Assembly (NCBI GenBank): GCA_016783865.1 | Contig: JADHVS010000085.1 | Span: forward strand, 1-17,327 | Direction of reading: 5' to 3' | Origin: Bacteroidales bacterium | GTDB lineage: Bacteria > Bacteroidota > Bacteroidia > Bacteroidales > SM23-62 | Length of the DNA stretch: 17,327 bases | Shown here: positions 1 through 5,563 of the stretch, in pieces | Numbering within the stretch: position 1 is the first letter of the stretch | Layout: each line of letters begins with the position of its first letter | Position numbers and translations under genes: made by a program | The notes under the pieces: generated by a model | Told to the model about the DNA's origin: nothing | What the model saw: the letters and a program-made list of their open reading frames with translations, nothing else | Databases searched by the model: none

Positions 1-778
1 GAAAAGCAATATCCAGGAATTCCCTGACGGTATGGGTGGTGTTAGTGGCGATCACAAAATCCTCAGGCTTCTCATGCTGAAGTATCAGCCACATGGCCTC
101 AATATATTCCGGGGCATATCCCCAGTCGCGGCTGGAATCAATATTTCCCAGCTCGAGGCTTTTTTCCAGTCCGAATTTAATTTTCGCCACGGCATTGGTG
201 ATTTTCCGGGTCACAAACTCCATCCCCCGCAACGGCGATTCGTGGTTGAACAGGATCCCTGTGGCGGCAAAAAGCCCATATCCCTGGCGGTAGATCTTTA
301 CCACGTTGTGCGCATATAACTTGGCTGCTGCATAGGGGCTTGAGGGACAAAATACCGTCTCTTCATCCTGGAAGGGGAAGGTATTGTCCCCGTACATTTC
401 GCTTGTTGAGGCCTGGTAAAGCCTGGCTTCCGGTGTGATCAGCCGGATGGCTTCCAGCATCCGGGTCACTCCCAATCCCGTCACTTCACCCGAAGCAATG
501 GGTTGTTCAAATGAAGCTCCGACAAAACTTTGTGCGGCCAGGTTATAGATCTCATCCGGCCTGACCGTTTTCAGTGTTTCAATGATCGAAAAACAGTCGA
601 TCAGATCACAGGGCAGCAGCTCAAGCCGGTCAAAAATATTGAGGTACTGAAGCCTCCAGAAATTGGGAGTGGATAATCTGCGGTAGGTACCGAAAACTTT
701 ATATCCTTTCTTCAGCAGAAAATCGGCTAAATAGGCTCCGTCCTGGCCGGTGATGCCGGTTATCAGCGCTTTTTTCAA
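1..778 (-). CDS. gmd: GDP-mannose 4,6-dehydratase, copy 1 (3' end outside window)
   Basis: Extended SDR sugar-nucleotide enzyme that converts GDP-D-mannose to GDP-4-keto-6-deoxy-D-mannose, precursor of GDP-fucose and related deoxysugars, in the cytoplasm. About 259 N-terminal residues are visible. They include the NAD(P)-binding glycine motif GITGQDG at residues 8-14, the family's RLSTPNFWRL segment, the catalytic TSE near 125-127 and YAAAK near 149-153, and NHESPLRG near 178-185. The frame aligns with the copy at 6004-7053 without a gap (offset exactly 6275 bp), at roughly 85-90% nucleotide identity by eye. One visible difference is SEMYG here against SELYG in copy 2. The start is taken as TTG (complement of 776-778) because copy 2 begins the same way and no ATG lies close by. 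A heptamer array begins about 5 bp upstream. The C-terminus is cut by the window edge, so intactness is unknown. Confidence 0.93.
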   Translation of the reverse strand, partial: MKKALITGITGQDGAYLADFLLKKGYKVFGTYRRLSTPNFWRLQYLNIFDRLELLPCDLIDCFSIIETLKTVRPDEIYNLAAQSFVGASFEQPIASGEVTGLGVTRMLEAIRLITPEARLYQASTSEMYGDNTFPFQDEETVFCPSSPYAAAKLYAHNVVKIYRQGYGLFAATGILFNHESPLRGMEFVTRKITNAVAKIKFGLEKSLELGNIDSSRDWGYAPEYIEAMWLILQHEKPEDFVIATNTTHTVREFLDIAF

Positions 779-782
779 ATCA

Positions 783-922
783 GGTTTCAGGTTCCGCGTT
801 CAGTGTTCTGCGTTCGACGTTTTACGTCCTTCGTCCTTCGTCTTTCGTCCTTCGTTCTTATCCGGCATCTGGCATCCGGCATCTCGTATCCCGTATCGCG
901 TATCATTCCTCATTCCATCTTG
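783..922. repeat. Heptamer array with drifting unit (20 units in register)
   Basis: From 783 to 922 the sequence can be cut into 20 consecutive 7-mers with no phase slip. Neighbouring units usually differ by one to three bases, while distant ones look unrelated: GGTTTCA, GGTTCCG, CGTTCAG early on; CGTCCTT and CGTCTTT in the middle; ATCCGGC, ATCCCGT, ATCGCGT later; CTCATTC at the end. The array fills the space between the gmd copy 1 start and the ATPase remnant. I see no gene in it. The resemblance to cyanobacterial STRR heptanucleotide repeats is by structure, not by a search. Confidence 0.85.
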
Positions 923-962
923 AGTACGCGCTTTCTCATCCAGTACCTGAAGAGTGGATCGG

Positions 963-1487
963 TCAGGGTTGGGGTGGGGGTGGAGGCCGAGACGAGTCCC
1001 ACATCTTTTCCAGGTAGTCGTTCTCCAGGATCAGCGACTCTTCCAGCAGCTGGTCAAATGAAACCGGTTTGGATTTGTTCAATCCTTGCAGAAGCGCTGC
1101 CTGCTGGGCAAAAAGCTGGGTGTAGTATGGGTGCCCTCCGGTGAAGGCCAGGATCCGGCCCAGCAGCTCTTCTCCGTCAGCAGCTCCCATTCGTCGGGTT
1201 GCGGATTCCCAAAACCCAGGATAAACTCGTACTGGTCAACCGCCTGCCGGAACTGAATGTTCTTCATCAGCTCCATCAGATGCGTCCGTAACTGGTAGAC
1301 CGACCAACTCCACTTCTTGTTGGAGAGCACCCGGGTGGTGATCTCCGCTGCCAGGGAGAGGATGTCGGGTGTGGTAAAGAAGTCGATCGAGGTACCGGTT
1401 GATGGTTTCGATCTCTTTCTGACGGCCGATAAGCTGGTCGCCGGTCACCGGTTTCCCGGCAGTGATCAATGTTTCAGGATGCGACAC
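963..1487 (-). pseudogene. P-loop ATPase remnant (frameshifted, Walker motifs lost)
   Basis: Three pieces in different minus-strand frames join into one degraded protein. The N-terminal piece carries IGRQKEIETINRYLDR (about 1375-1487), like the start of archaeal-type P-loop ATPases (ATPase_2/AAA group). It shifts into a piece reading TTPDILSLAAEITTRVLSNK and ending near GFGNPQPDEWELL (about 1150-1370). That shifts again into LAFTGGHPYYTQLFAQQ and a C-terminal helical stretch (about 963-1150). The TGGHPYY motif is typical of this group. Walker A and B should lie between the first two pieces and are missing, so an internal deletion of well over 100 residues accompanies the two frameshifts. It cannot make a working ATPase. 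The exact family is a guess from memory of the motifs. Confidence 0.7.
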
Positions 1488-1506
1488 AGGGTGTAGGGTA
1501 CAGGGG

Positions 1507-1580
1507 GTGTATGGTTAAGTTTTAAGTGGTTAAGTGTTAAGAGTTTTAAGTTTTAAGTGGTTAAGTGTTAAGGTTTTATA
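1507..1580. repeat. TTAAG-type short repeat array
   Basis: Units ending in TTAAG follow one another at 7-9 bp spacing (GGTTAAG, TTTTAAG, TGGTTAAG, TGTTAAG). The same word set recurs at 2192-2250 and 8032-8072, and in inverted orientation at 8316-8360 and 8395-8425. The array runs into the 3' end of the four-helix-bundle remnant at 1568-1690. Just before it, 1488-1513 holds similar GGGTGTA/GGGTACA words. Confidence 0.8.
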
Positions 1581-1690
1581 GTCTTTTGAGACGATATTAA
1601 GCCTTGGAGCATGGAGGAGATCTCCACTGAATAAACTCCTTTTTTGAATTCCGCTCAGCCCCCTCAGCAATATTCGAAGGAATTGAATTT
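1568..1690 (-). pseudogene. Four-helix-bundle protein remnant, copy A
   Basis: The minus strand reads SANSIPSNIAEGAERNSKK followed by EFIQ, then after a frame change VEISSMLQGLISSQK and a stop supplied by the TTAAG array. The first part is the conserved centre of four-helix-bundle (23S rRNA intervening-sequence type) proteins. The second is their C-terminal helix end. About 45 residues that belong between them (compare the intact gene at 3304-3690) are gone. The deletion joint is the same as in the copy at 8060-8310. Copy A has also lost its first ~40 codons: the sequence jumps from GCTGATTT straight to the bases upstream of the start codon in the other copy, consistent with a deletion across a short GATTT repeat. 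Confidence 0.75.
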
Positions 1691-1710
1691 GCTGATTTAT
1701 AAAAATCTTC

Positions 1711-1917
1711 TTAAAACTTGAAATCTTCTGACCGTAATCCGGATTGCCTAACAATGGAACGGAATGTACCTTTTGGTATTTCTTTTCTATTAGCCGGAAT
1801 GATTACGGTATAATCATCTTTGCGATATTTTTGATGGCTGCCTTTTTGTGAAACGAACCGGAAGCCCCTGGAGCATAGAGTATCGATTATTTTTTGTGAG
1901 GAGTAGAGTTTAGACAT
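1711..1917 (-). CDS. hicA: HicA-type toxin (mRNA interferase)
   Basis: A 68-residue protein of the HicA/YcfA family: a small dsRBD-like fold that cleaves mRNA at the ribosome when not bound by HicB. The visible signature is QKGSHQKY at residues 24-31, with the catalytic His28 following Gly26-Ser27; length and basic character fit the family. The start ATG overlaps the end of hicB by 8 bp, so the pair is one operon in the antitoxin-first order. It appears intact, unlike the remnant of the same pair at 8742-8943. Confidence 0.88.
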   Translation of the reverse strand: MSKLYSSQKIIDTLCSRGFRFVSQKGSHQKYRKDDYTVIIPANRKEIPKGTFRSIVRQSGLRSEDFKF

Positions 1918-2122
1918 GAATCAGTGTTTCTCCAATCATAGTTTCTTTGATGGAGATAATGTCCTCAGCAGCATCGTTATCTTCAAAATAGAGTTCAAGC
2001 GCTTCATTCAAATTGTCAATAGCTTCCTGAATAGTTTTCCCGAAACTTGAAATATCAACGTTCAGACACTGCGACACATAGTACTTGTCTTCTTTATACA
2101 CAATATATTTCAACTTTTTCAT
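1910..2122 (-). CDS. hicB: HicB-type antitoxin
   Basis: A 70-residue protein with the partial RNase-H-like HicB fold: YIVYKEDKYYVSQCLNVDI at residues 6-24, then SFGKTIQEAIDNLNEALELY, a classic HicB pattern. It should bind and neutralise the HicA encoded directly downstream (8-bp overlap). I see no added C-terminal HTH or RHH DNA-binding domain, so operon autoregulation, if any, is not evident from the protein. A good -7 box lies 18 bp upstream. A second hicB copy, about 80% identical by eye, is decayed at 8742-8943. Confidence 0.88.
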   Translation of the reverse strand: MKKLKYIVYKEDKYYVSQCLNVDISSFGKTIQEAIDNLNEALELYFEDNDAAEDIISIKETMIGETLIHV

Positions 2123-2139
2123 ATTCTCTTCTTTGATAC

Positions 2140-2176
2140 AAATGTACGAAGATTTACTGTATTTGTTACGTGTAAC
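2140..2176 (-). promoter_or_regulatory. Putative hicBA promoter with nearby inverted repeat
   Basis: On the minus strand TACATTTG (2140-2147) matches the Bacteroidota -7 consensus TAnnTTTG exactly and would give a leader of about 10 nt before the hicB ATG at 2122. The -33 box is poor. An inverted repeat, GTTAC-GT-GTAAC (2165-2176), sits at about the -33 position and could be a regulator site. Inferred from sequence only. Confidence 0.5.
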
Positions 2177-2191
2177 TGTTTCAGTGTTCTA

Positions 2192-2250
2192 TAAGTGATT
2201 AAGTTTTAAGTGGTTAAGTGTTAAGAGTTTTAAGTGGTTAAGTTTTATGT
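2192..2250. repeat. TTAAG-type short repeat array
   Basis: Same units as 1507-1580 (GTGATTAAG, TTTTAAG, TGGTTAAG, TGTTAAG). It lies upstream of the hicBA promoter and is followed by GTGCCTTGTGGTTAAC-like words up to the HEPN remnant. The block opens with TTCTATAAGTGATTAAG, found again at 8028-8042. Confidence 0.8.
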
Positions 2251-2299
2251 GCCTTGTGGTTAACATCGTTTAACACGAACGACACGAAAGAGACTTATG

Positions 2300-2425
2300 T
2301 TACGGATGTTCAATATGCTCGGAAATGATCGAAAAGATTTTTTCTGCAAGCGAAAGATTCAACGCTATTTCTTCTTTTCCAGGGATGAAGTATCTGGGGC
2401 CAGGATATCTGTTGCAAATATTCTA
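2300..2425 (-). pseudogene. HEPN toxin C-terminal remnant
   Basis: Directly after the MNT gene at 2426-2752, the minus strand encodes NRYPGPRYFIPGKEEIALN followed by LSLAEKIFSIISEHIEHP and a stop (2300-2302). This matches the end of HEPN-domain proteins that pair with MNT nucleotidyltransferases: an RYP motif, a short proline-rich segment and a final helix of the type ALELAEKI. The N-terminal three-quarters of the domain is absent. An in-frame stop lies just upstream, and a short 22-codon ATG frame (MPNRIF...) overlaps the MNT stop, perhaps the original HEPN start now joined out of frame. It is non-functional as a toxin. Confidence 0.65.
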
Positions 2426-2752
2426 TTAGGCATAGATCGTCTTACCCTTTGTGTAGATTTCTTTATAAAACAAATCTCCCATTGCAATCCGTTTGTTTAT
2501 TCTAGACTCGTCGTCTACTATAATGTCAAAGTGTATTGGAAATTTCTTTGACAAAGTGATCCACAGTTGTTTTTTAAGTTGAATTCTGAAATCCCTGACT
2601 TCATCCTCAGGTATTTCTTTAATTACTAAAAGATCTATGTCACTTTCAGTATTTGGATTTCCTTTTGCATAGGACCCAAATAAGATAATTTTTTTAACTC
2701 CATAGGGTTTTATTATCGAAATAACCTCTTGAAGTAAGTTATCTTTATTCAT
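2426..2752 (-). CDS. MNT-type nucleotidyltransferase (antitoxin of a HEPN/MNT pair)
   Basis: A 108-residue minimal nucleotidyltransferase. The catalytic motif GS-x10-DxD is complete: GSYAKG at residues 26-31 and SDIDLL from 37, with Asp38 and Asp40 as metal ligands. In HEPN/MNT toxin-antitoxin systems this protein silences the HEPN RNase, in characterised cases by adding AMP to it. Here the HEPN partner downstream survives only as a C-terminal remnant, so this is probably an orphan antitoxin. The gap to the next gene upstream (DUF2283) is almost entirely octamer array. Confidence 0.88.
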   Translation of the reverse strand: MNKDNLLQEVISIIKPYGVKKIILFGSYAKGNPNTESDIDLLVIKEIPEDEVRDFRIQLKKQLWITLSKKFPIHFDIIVDDESRINKRIAMGDLFYKEIYTKGKTIYA

Positions 2753-2760
2753 GAATTAAA

Positions 2761-2817
2761 TAGTTTCAGGGTTTCATTACTTTTTACTCTGAAACTTTGT
2801 AACTCTGAAACACTATA
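2761..2817. repeat. Octamer array (ACTCTGAA family)
   Basis: Units of 8 bp: TAGTTTCA, GGGTTTCA, then ACTCTGAA, ACTTTGTA, ACTCTGAA, ACACTATA. It fills the gap between the MNT start and the DUF2283 stop codon and includes that stop (2813-2815). The same family recurs at 3242-3305 and 3702-3749. Confidence 0.8.
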
Positions 2818-3040
2818 AAAGATTTTGTGCCATACTATTCAGTGTTCTTTTAACAGGGTTGATAATGGTTAGCCCTTTTATCTCATTTGATTCCGGATCA
2901 ATTCTAATGATAGTTCCATCGCCAATATCAATTCCTTCTGCTATTTTTGGATTCCCAAATGATATATAGAGGACATCGGCTTCCCCATCATAATCCCATT
3001 TGATTTTTTCCTTTTTTTCCTGAATCTTTATTGTTTCCAT
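2813..3040 (-). CDS. DUF2283 domain protein
   Basis: A 75-residue protein. From residue 14 it reads WDYDGEADVLYISFGNP, then EGIDIGDGTIIRIDPESNEI and KGLTIIN, the hallmark of DUF2283, a small beta-rich family of unknown function. The gene directly upstream in the same operon (3028-3279) overlaps its start and resembles a nuclease-like toxin often seen beside DUF2283 genes. DUF2283 is therefore a candidate antitoxin, but this is inference. The stop codon is shared with the octamer array at 2761-2817. Confidence 0.85.
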   Translation of the reverse strand: METIKIQEKKEKIKWDYDGEADVLYISFGNPKIAEGIDIGDGTIIRIDPESNEIKGLTIINPVKRTLNSMAQNLL

Positions 3041-3279
3041 AGAATTTGCCTATTTGCATTGTACTTGCTGCAATAATATGCAGTTAAAATAAAGCCATTT
3101 CTTTCCCCGGTTTCTTTGTATACAACAACGAGATATTTGTTTTTTGTAACTGGAGTTTTAGAATACAATCTCACGGCAAGAAGCTCTCCAAAATCACCAT
3201 TAAAAATAAAATCGGGTTCTTCCAGAGTTTCAATAATAGAGACTCTGTAACTCTGTGACTCTGTAACTCTGAGACTGTT
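3028..3279 (-). pseudogene. Nuclease-like toxin partner of DUF2283, 5' end replaced by octamer array
   Basis: The minus-strand frame reads ETLEEPDFIFNGDFGELLAV, then RLYSKTPVTKNKYLVVVYKE, a GFILTAYY strand and ANRQILWKQ, stopping at 3028-3030 just inside the DUF2283 gene. This matches the C-terminal two-thirds of a small phage-Barnase/RelE-like nuclease family usually near 90-100 residues (family recognition from memory). The N-terminal ~30 residues are missing. Instead the open frame runs back into the ACTCTGTA octamer array (3242-3279), reading SLRVTESQSYRVSII, and meets a TGA at 3280-3282. There is no ATG. The array seems to have overwritten the beginning of the gene. Confidence 0.65.
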
Positions 3280-3305
3280 TCAGCGTTTCAGCGTTTCAGT
3301 GTTTC
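3242..3305. repeat. Octamer array with drifting unit (8 units in register)
   Basis: Eight consecutive 8-mers: ACTCTGTA, ACTCTGTG, ACTCTGTA, ACTCTGAG, ACTGTTTC, AGCGTTTC, AGCGTTTC, AGTGTTTC. The unit changes completely from one end to the other without losing register. The right end reaches the stop codon of the four-helix-bundle gene (3304-3306); the left end lies inside the truncated nuclease frame. Confidence 0.85.
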
Positions 3306-3690
3306 ACATTTTCTTATGTCCTTCGTACGTTGTTTTAGCCAGGTAGTTAATAAAATGTTTAATTTGTGCTGACAGATTTAAGCAATCATCCAGCAAAGAT
3401 GAATATTGTTCTTCTGTGAAATGCTTTGCATCGGCGCAGCGGTGTATTTGTGAACGGGTTTCACCCAGACTTCCTTTTGCGATATACAGGTATTGGATAA
3501 ACTCTTTTTTACCGTCCCGTTCATAACCTTCAGCAATATTATCCATAACGGATCCACAGGATCGCAAGATTTGATCTTTAAGTGAAAAATCTTTCGATAA
3601 TGTTGATTTTATTGATAATTCTCTGATTTTTATACAAAGGGAACGGGCATTCTTCCAGATTTCAAGATCTTCGAAACGTTGAACTTTCAT
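3304..3690 (-). CDS. Four-helix-bundle protein (23S rRNA intervening-sequence family)
   Basis: A full-length 128-residue member of the family first noticed inside 23S rRNA intervening sequences and related to the Avd accessory protein of diversity-generating retroelements. Visible signatures are FEDLEIWKNARSL at residues 6-18, DQILRSCGSVMDNIAEGYER at about 39-58, KKEFIQYLYIAKGSLGETRS, and a last helix near LNLSAQIKHFINYL. It is predicted all-helical and cytoplasmic; the molecular role is unknown. It is the only complete copy here: two internally deleted relatives lie at 1568-1690 and 8060-8310. Like them it is flanked by short-unit arrays, here octamers on both sides in the same orientation. 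Confidence 0.85.
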   Translation of the reverse strand: MKVQRFEDLEIWKNARSLCIKIRELSIKSTLSKDFSLKDQILRSCGSVMDNIAEGYERDGKKEFIQYLYIAKGSLGETRSQIHRCADAKHFTEEQYSSLLDDCLNLSAQIKHFINYLAKTTYEGHKKM

Positions 3691-3701
3691 TTGATTTTTT
3701 T

Positions 3702-3749
3702 CTCTGAAACTCTGTAACTCTGAAACCCTGAGACTGTTTCAATGTTTAC
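3702..3749. repeat. Octamer array (CTCTGAAA family)
   Basis: CTCTGAAA, CTCTGTAA, CTCTGAAA, CCCTGAGA, CTGTTTCA, ATGTTTAC in register, immediately upstream of the four-helix-bundle gene. It is a direct repeat of the array on that gene's other side (3242-3305): both contain CTCTGTAACTCTGA and GAGACTGTTTCA. Confidence 0.8.
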
Positions 3750-3793
3750 TCACGAAATCATTTATTTTCAATGGTGTTCGTGAATGCTTCGCA

Positions 3794-3982
3794 TTTCGGG
3801 TTCCGGGTATCTTTTTAACCACCCCGTCACTCGCTCCGCTCGTGCCACCCCTCCTTAAAATAAGGAGAGGAAACTTTCTTTTTTCGTACTTCGTACTTGC
3901 GTTCGTACTTTGTACTTCTGACTTCTGGCTTTGAAATGGCTTCGCCGAGCTCCGCGGAGTTTATCCCGTTTATTGCGGGGCT
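3794..3982. repeat. 189-bp direct repeat, left copy
   Basis: Positions 3794-3982 and 4639-4827 are the same sequence at a constant offset of 845 bp, with about four mismatches by eye. The unit contains, in order: GGGTTCC words; a GTCACTCGCTCCGCTCGTG element with a CCTCCTT/AAGGAG hairpin (3819-3870); a CGTACTT-type heptamer array (3885-3931); and GC-rich stem sequences (GCTCCGCGGAG near 3949 and CCCG...CGGG near 3965). The two copies bracket the MNT/HEPN module at 3993-4627. No gene is visible in it. Confidence 0.9.
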
Positions 3983-3992
3983 CCGGTTCGGA

Positions 3993-4302
3993 TTAAGGAG
4001 TTTGTTGGAGGAATTCTTTTATCCGGTGATAAATGGTTTCAGCCAGTTCGATAAATCCTTTTGCTTCATCAGGAGTTGGTTTCCCGTTGGGTAAAAGGCC
4101 TAATTCACCCGGGTATCTGGCATCAATATAGAGCTGGTCGAGTACGATCATATTCTTCAATTACCGCTTTAAATGACTTTTCAATTGCCTGCTGAACATG
4201 GAAAGCGACCTGATGGGTCAGCGATTCCTGACCCAGGATTTGTTTGATCAGAAGAAGATCTGATTCTGCGCTAAGTAACCAATCCTTTGTTATCTTTTTC
4301 AT
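3993..4302 (-). pseudogene. HEPN toxin with internal deletion and frameshift
   Basis: The N-terminal half starts at ATG 4300-4302, overlapping the MNT gene by 32 bp: MKKITKDWLLSAESDLLLIK, then HQVAFHVQQAIEKSFKAVIEEY, the usual first helices of a HEPN domain. The C-terminal half lies in another frame: VLDQLYIDARYPGELGLLPN, then EAKGFIELAETIYHRIKEFL, stopping at 3993. The total length of 310 bp is not a multiple of three. About 35-40 residues normally found between the halves, including the helix with the conserved HDL motif, are missing. The protein is unlikely to act as an RNase. It pairs by position with the intact MNT gene at 4271-4627. Confidence 0.8.
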
Positions 4303-4627
4303 ACAGTATTTTCCCATTGGTAAGTATTTCCCTGGCAAACAAACTATTTGTTTCGATGAATTTGTTATGCATCGCTTTGGTATGAACAATAAGATCAACC
4401 GGATATTTTTCTTTGATCCCGGAAATGACACGGGAAACTCTCAGGTAAATCCGGCTCTTTTCCGCAAAACTTAATGGGATCCTGTTATCACTTGTAACTA
4501 CTAAAATATCAATATCGCTATCTTCAGACGGTTCACCATATGCATATGAACCAAACAGGATGATTTTTTCAGGTTGGATTTGTTTCAGCTTATCAATAAG
4601 TAGTGGTATGTATGAGGTGCCTTTCAT
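4271..4627 (-). CDS. MNT-type nucleotidyltransferase (antitoxin of HEPN/MNT pair)
   Basis: A 118-residue protein with a complete GS-x10-DxD motif: GSYAYG at residues 26-31, SDIDIL at 37-42. It is predicted to inactivate its HEPN partner, whose gene overlaps its 3' end but is broken. The ATG at 4625-4627 (MKGTSY) is chosen because it puts the catalytic motif at the same residue number (Gly26) as in the MNT protein at 2426-2752. The longer frame reaching 4693 would translate the direct-repeat element and adds no recognisable domain. Confidence 0.86.
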   Translation of the reverse strand: MKGTSYIPLLIDKLKQIQPEKIILFGSYAYGEPSEDSDIDILVVTSDNRIPLSFAEKSRIYLRVSRVISGIKEKYPVDLIVHTKAMHNKFIETNSLFAREILTNGKILYEKDNKGLVT

Positions 4628-4638
4628 AATGTTCAGGG

Positions 4639-4827
4639 TTTCGGGTTCCGGGTATCTTTTTAACCACCCCGTCACTCGCTCCGCTCGTGCCACCCCTCCT
4701 TAAAATAAGGGGGGGAAACTTTCTTTTTTCGTACTTCGTACTTGCGTTCGTACTTTGTACTTCTGACTTCTGGCTTTGAAATGGCTCCGCCGAACTCCGC
4801 GGAGTTTATCCCGTTTATTGCGGGGCT
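4639..4827. repeat. 189-bp direct repeat, right copy
   Basis: Second copy of the element described at 3794-3982. Differences seen are AAGGGGGGG for AAGGAGAGG in the hairpin arm and two C/T or A/G changes in the GGCTTCGCCGAGC segment. It lies between the MNT gene and the downstream end of the AbiEii-type gene; no gene is visible in it. Confidence 0.9.
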
Positions 4828-4846
4828 TCGCTTCGTAATTCATTCG

Positions 4847-5563
4847 TCATTCCTCCTCCGGCCGTGCTTCCTCTATCGGTGTTTTTCCGGCGCCCAGGGA
4901 GTTGTCGTTGCCGAAGAGGAAATCGCGGGAGATGATGTCGAGTTTTTGCTTGAATTGCTCCAGATTTACAGGTTCACGAAGCCATTTCTGTTCGGGAAGC
5001 CAGGAGACCGGAAACGTGGTCAGTCGCATCAGAACGTCCTGTTCGTTTATAATCTGTTTTTTTATGGCAATCCGGTAGATCGTTTTCCAGTTAAATGAAA
5101 AATGCCCGGCGAATGTCACAATATCAAAAATGTCTTTTGCTTCATCGCGACTGAGCATTGCCCCTAGTTTATTTGTAAGAATATTTAACGGATTATCCAA
5201 CGGAATCGAATTTTGAAACAACGTTTTGCCCTCCCTGAAAGCAATGTCGTTGACAAATTCCAACTTCATCCTAACCTCCCCTTCAATCCAGATCCTGACG
5301 AACTCATCCGCATCAATGGTCGAACCTGTATCAACGTGAATGTTCTCCTGCAACAAAAGATATATCCTCCTGGTCTCCTCCTTGAAATTAATATCCCGAT
5401 TGACGAAAAAATCAAGATCGTCGCTAAACCTGTGATGCAGGTAATATCTTCCCAATGCCGTTCCACCTGTCAAATAGAATGAGCCAAGCTTTCCGGTAAG
5501 CAGGTTGAGAACTCTATCCTGAAGTTTATAAAGTTTTTTGTAATTGATCGCGGATGAATTCAT
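4847..5563 (-). CDS. AbiEii-type nucleotidyltransferase toxin
   Basis: A 238-residue nucleotidyltransferase of the AbiEii/AbiGii toxin family (type IV-like toxin-antitoxin and phage-abortive systems). It has GGTAL at residues 33-37 and HHRFSDDLDFF at 43-53 (the R-x-S-x-D-x-D core), a KLEFVND strand near 98-105, and NKLGAMLSRDEAKDIFDI near 132-149, the family's third motif. Related enzymes transfer NMPs to targets such as tRNA or GTP-dependent sites. The gene overlaps the end of the small gene upstream (5526-5828) by 38 bp, marking a two-gene unit. The C-terminus is acidic (EEARPEEE). It looks intact. Confidence 0.85.
   Translation of the reverse strand: MNSSAINYKKLYKLQDRVLNLLTGKLGSFYLTGGTALGRYYLHHRFSDDLDFFVNRDINFKEETRRIYLLLQENIHVDTGSTIDADEFVRIWIEGEVRMKLEFVNDIAFREGKTLFQNSIPLDNPLNILTNKLGAMLSRDEAKDIFDIVTFAGHFSFNWKTIYRIAIKKQIINEQDVLMRLTTFPVSWLPEQKWLREPVNLEQFKQKLDIISRDFLFGNDNSLGAGKTPIEEARPEEE

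Noticed and set aside
783..922. CRISPR array
   Set aside because: Units are 7 bp with no spacers and the unit sequence drifts; no Cas gene is present.
4628..4693. N-terminal extension of the MNT protein to 4693
   Set aside because: It would translate the direct-repeat element; the ATG at 4625-4627 aligns the catalytic motif with that of the other MNT protein.
1507..4827. Integron-type cassette array with attC sites
   Set aside because: Small toxin-antitoxin genes in one orientation and words such as GTTAAGT (fits GTTRRRY) suggested it. However, the words are tandem repeats without paired attC structure, and no integrase or attI is visible.
4742..5098. A 118-codon open frame on the plus strand
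   Set aside because: It begins in the 189-bp direct repeat and runs antisense to the AbiEii-type gene. Its first residues are nearly the same as those of a frame at 3897-4094 only because the repeat is duplicated.
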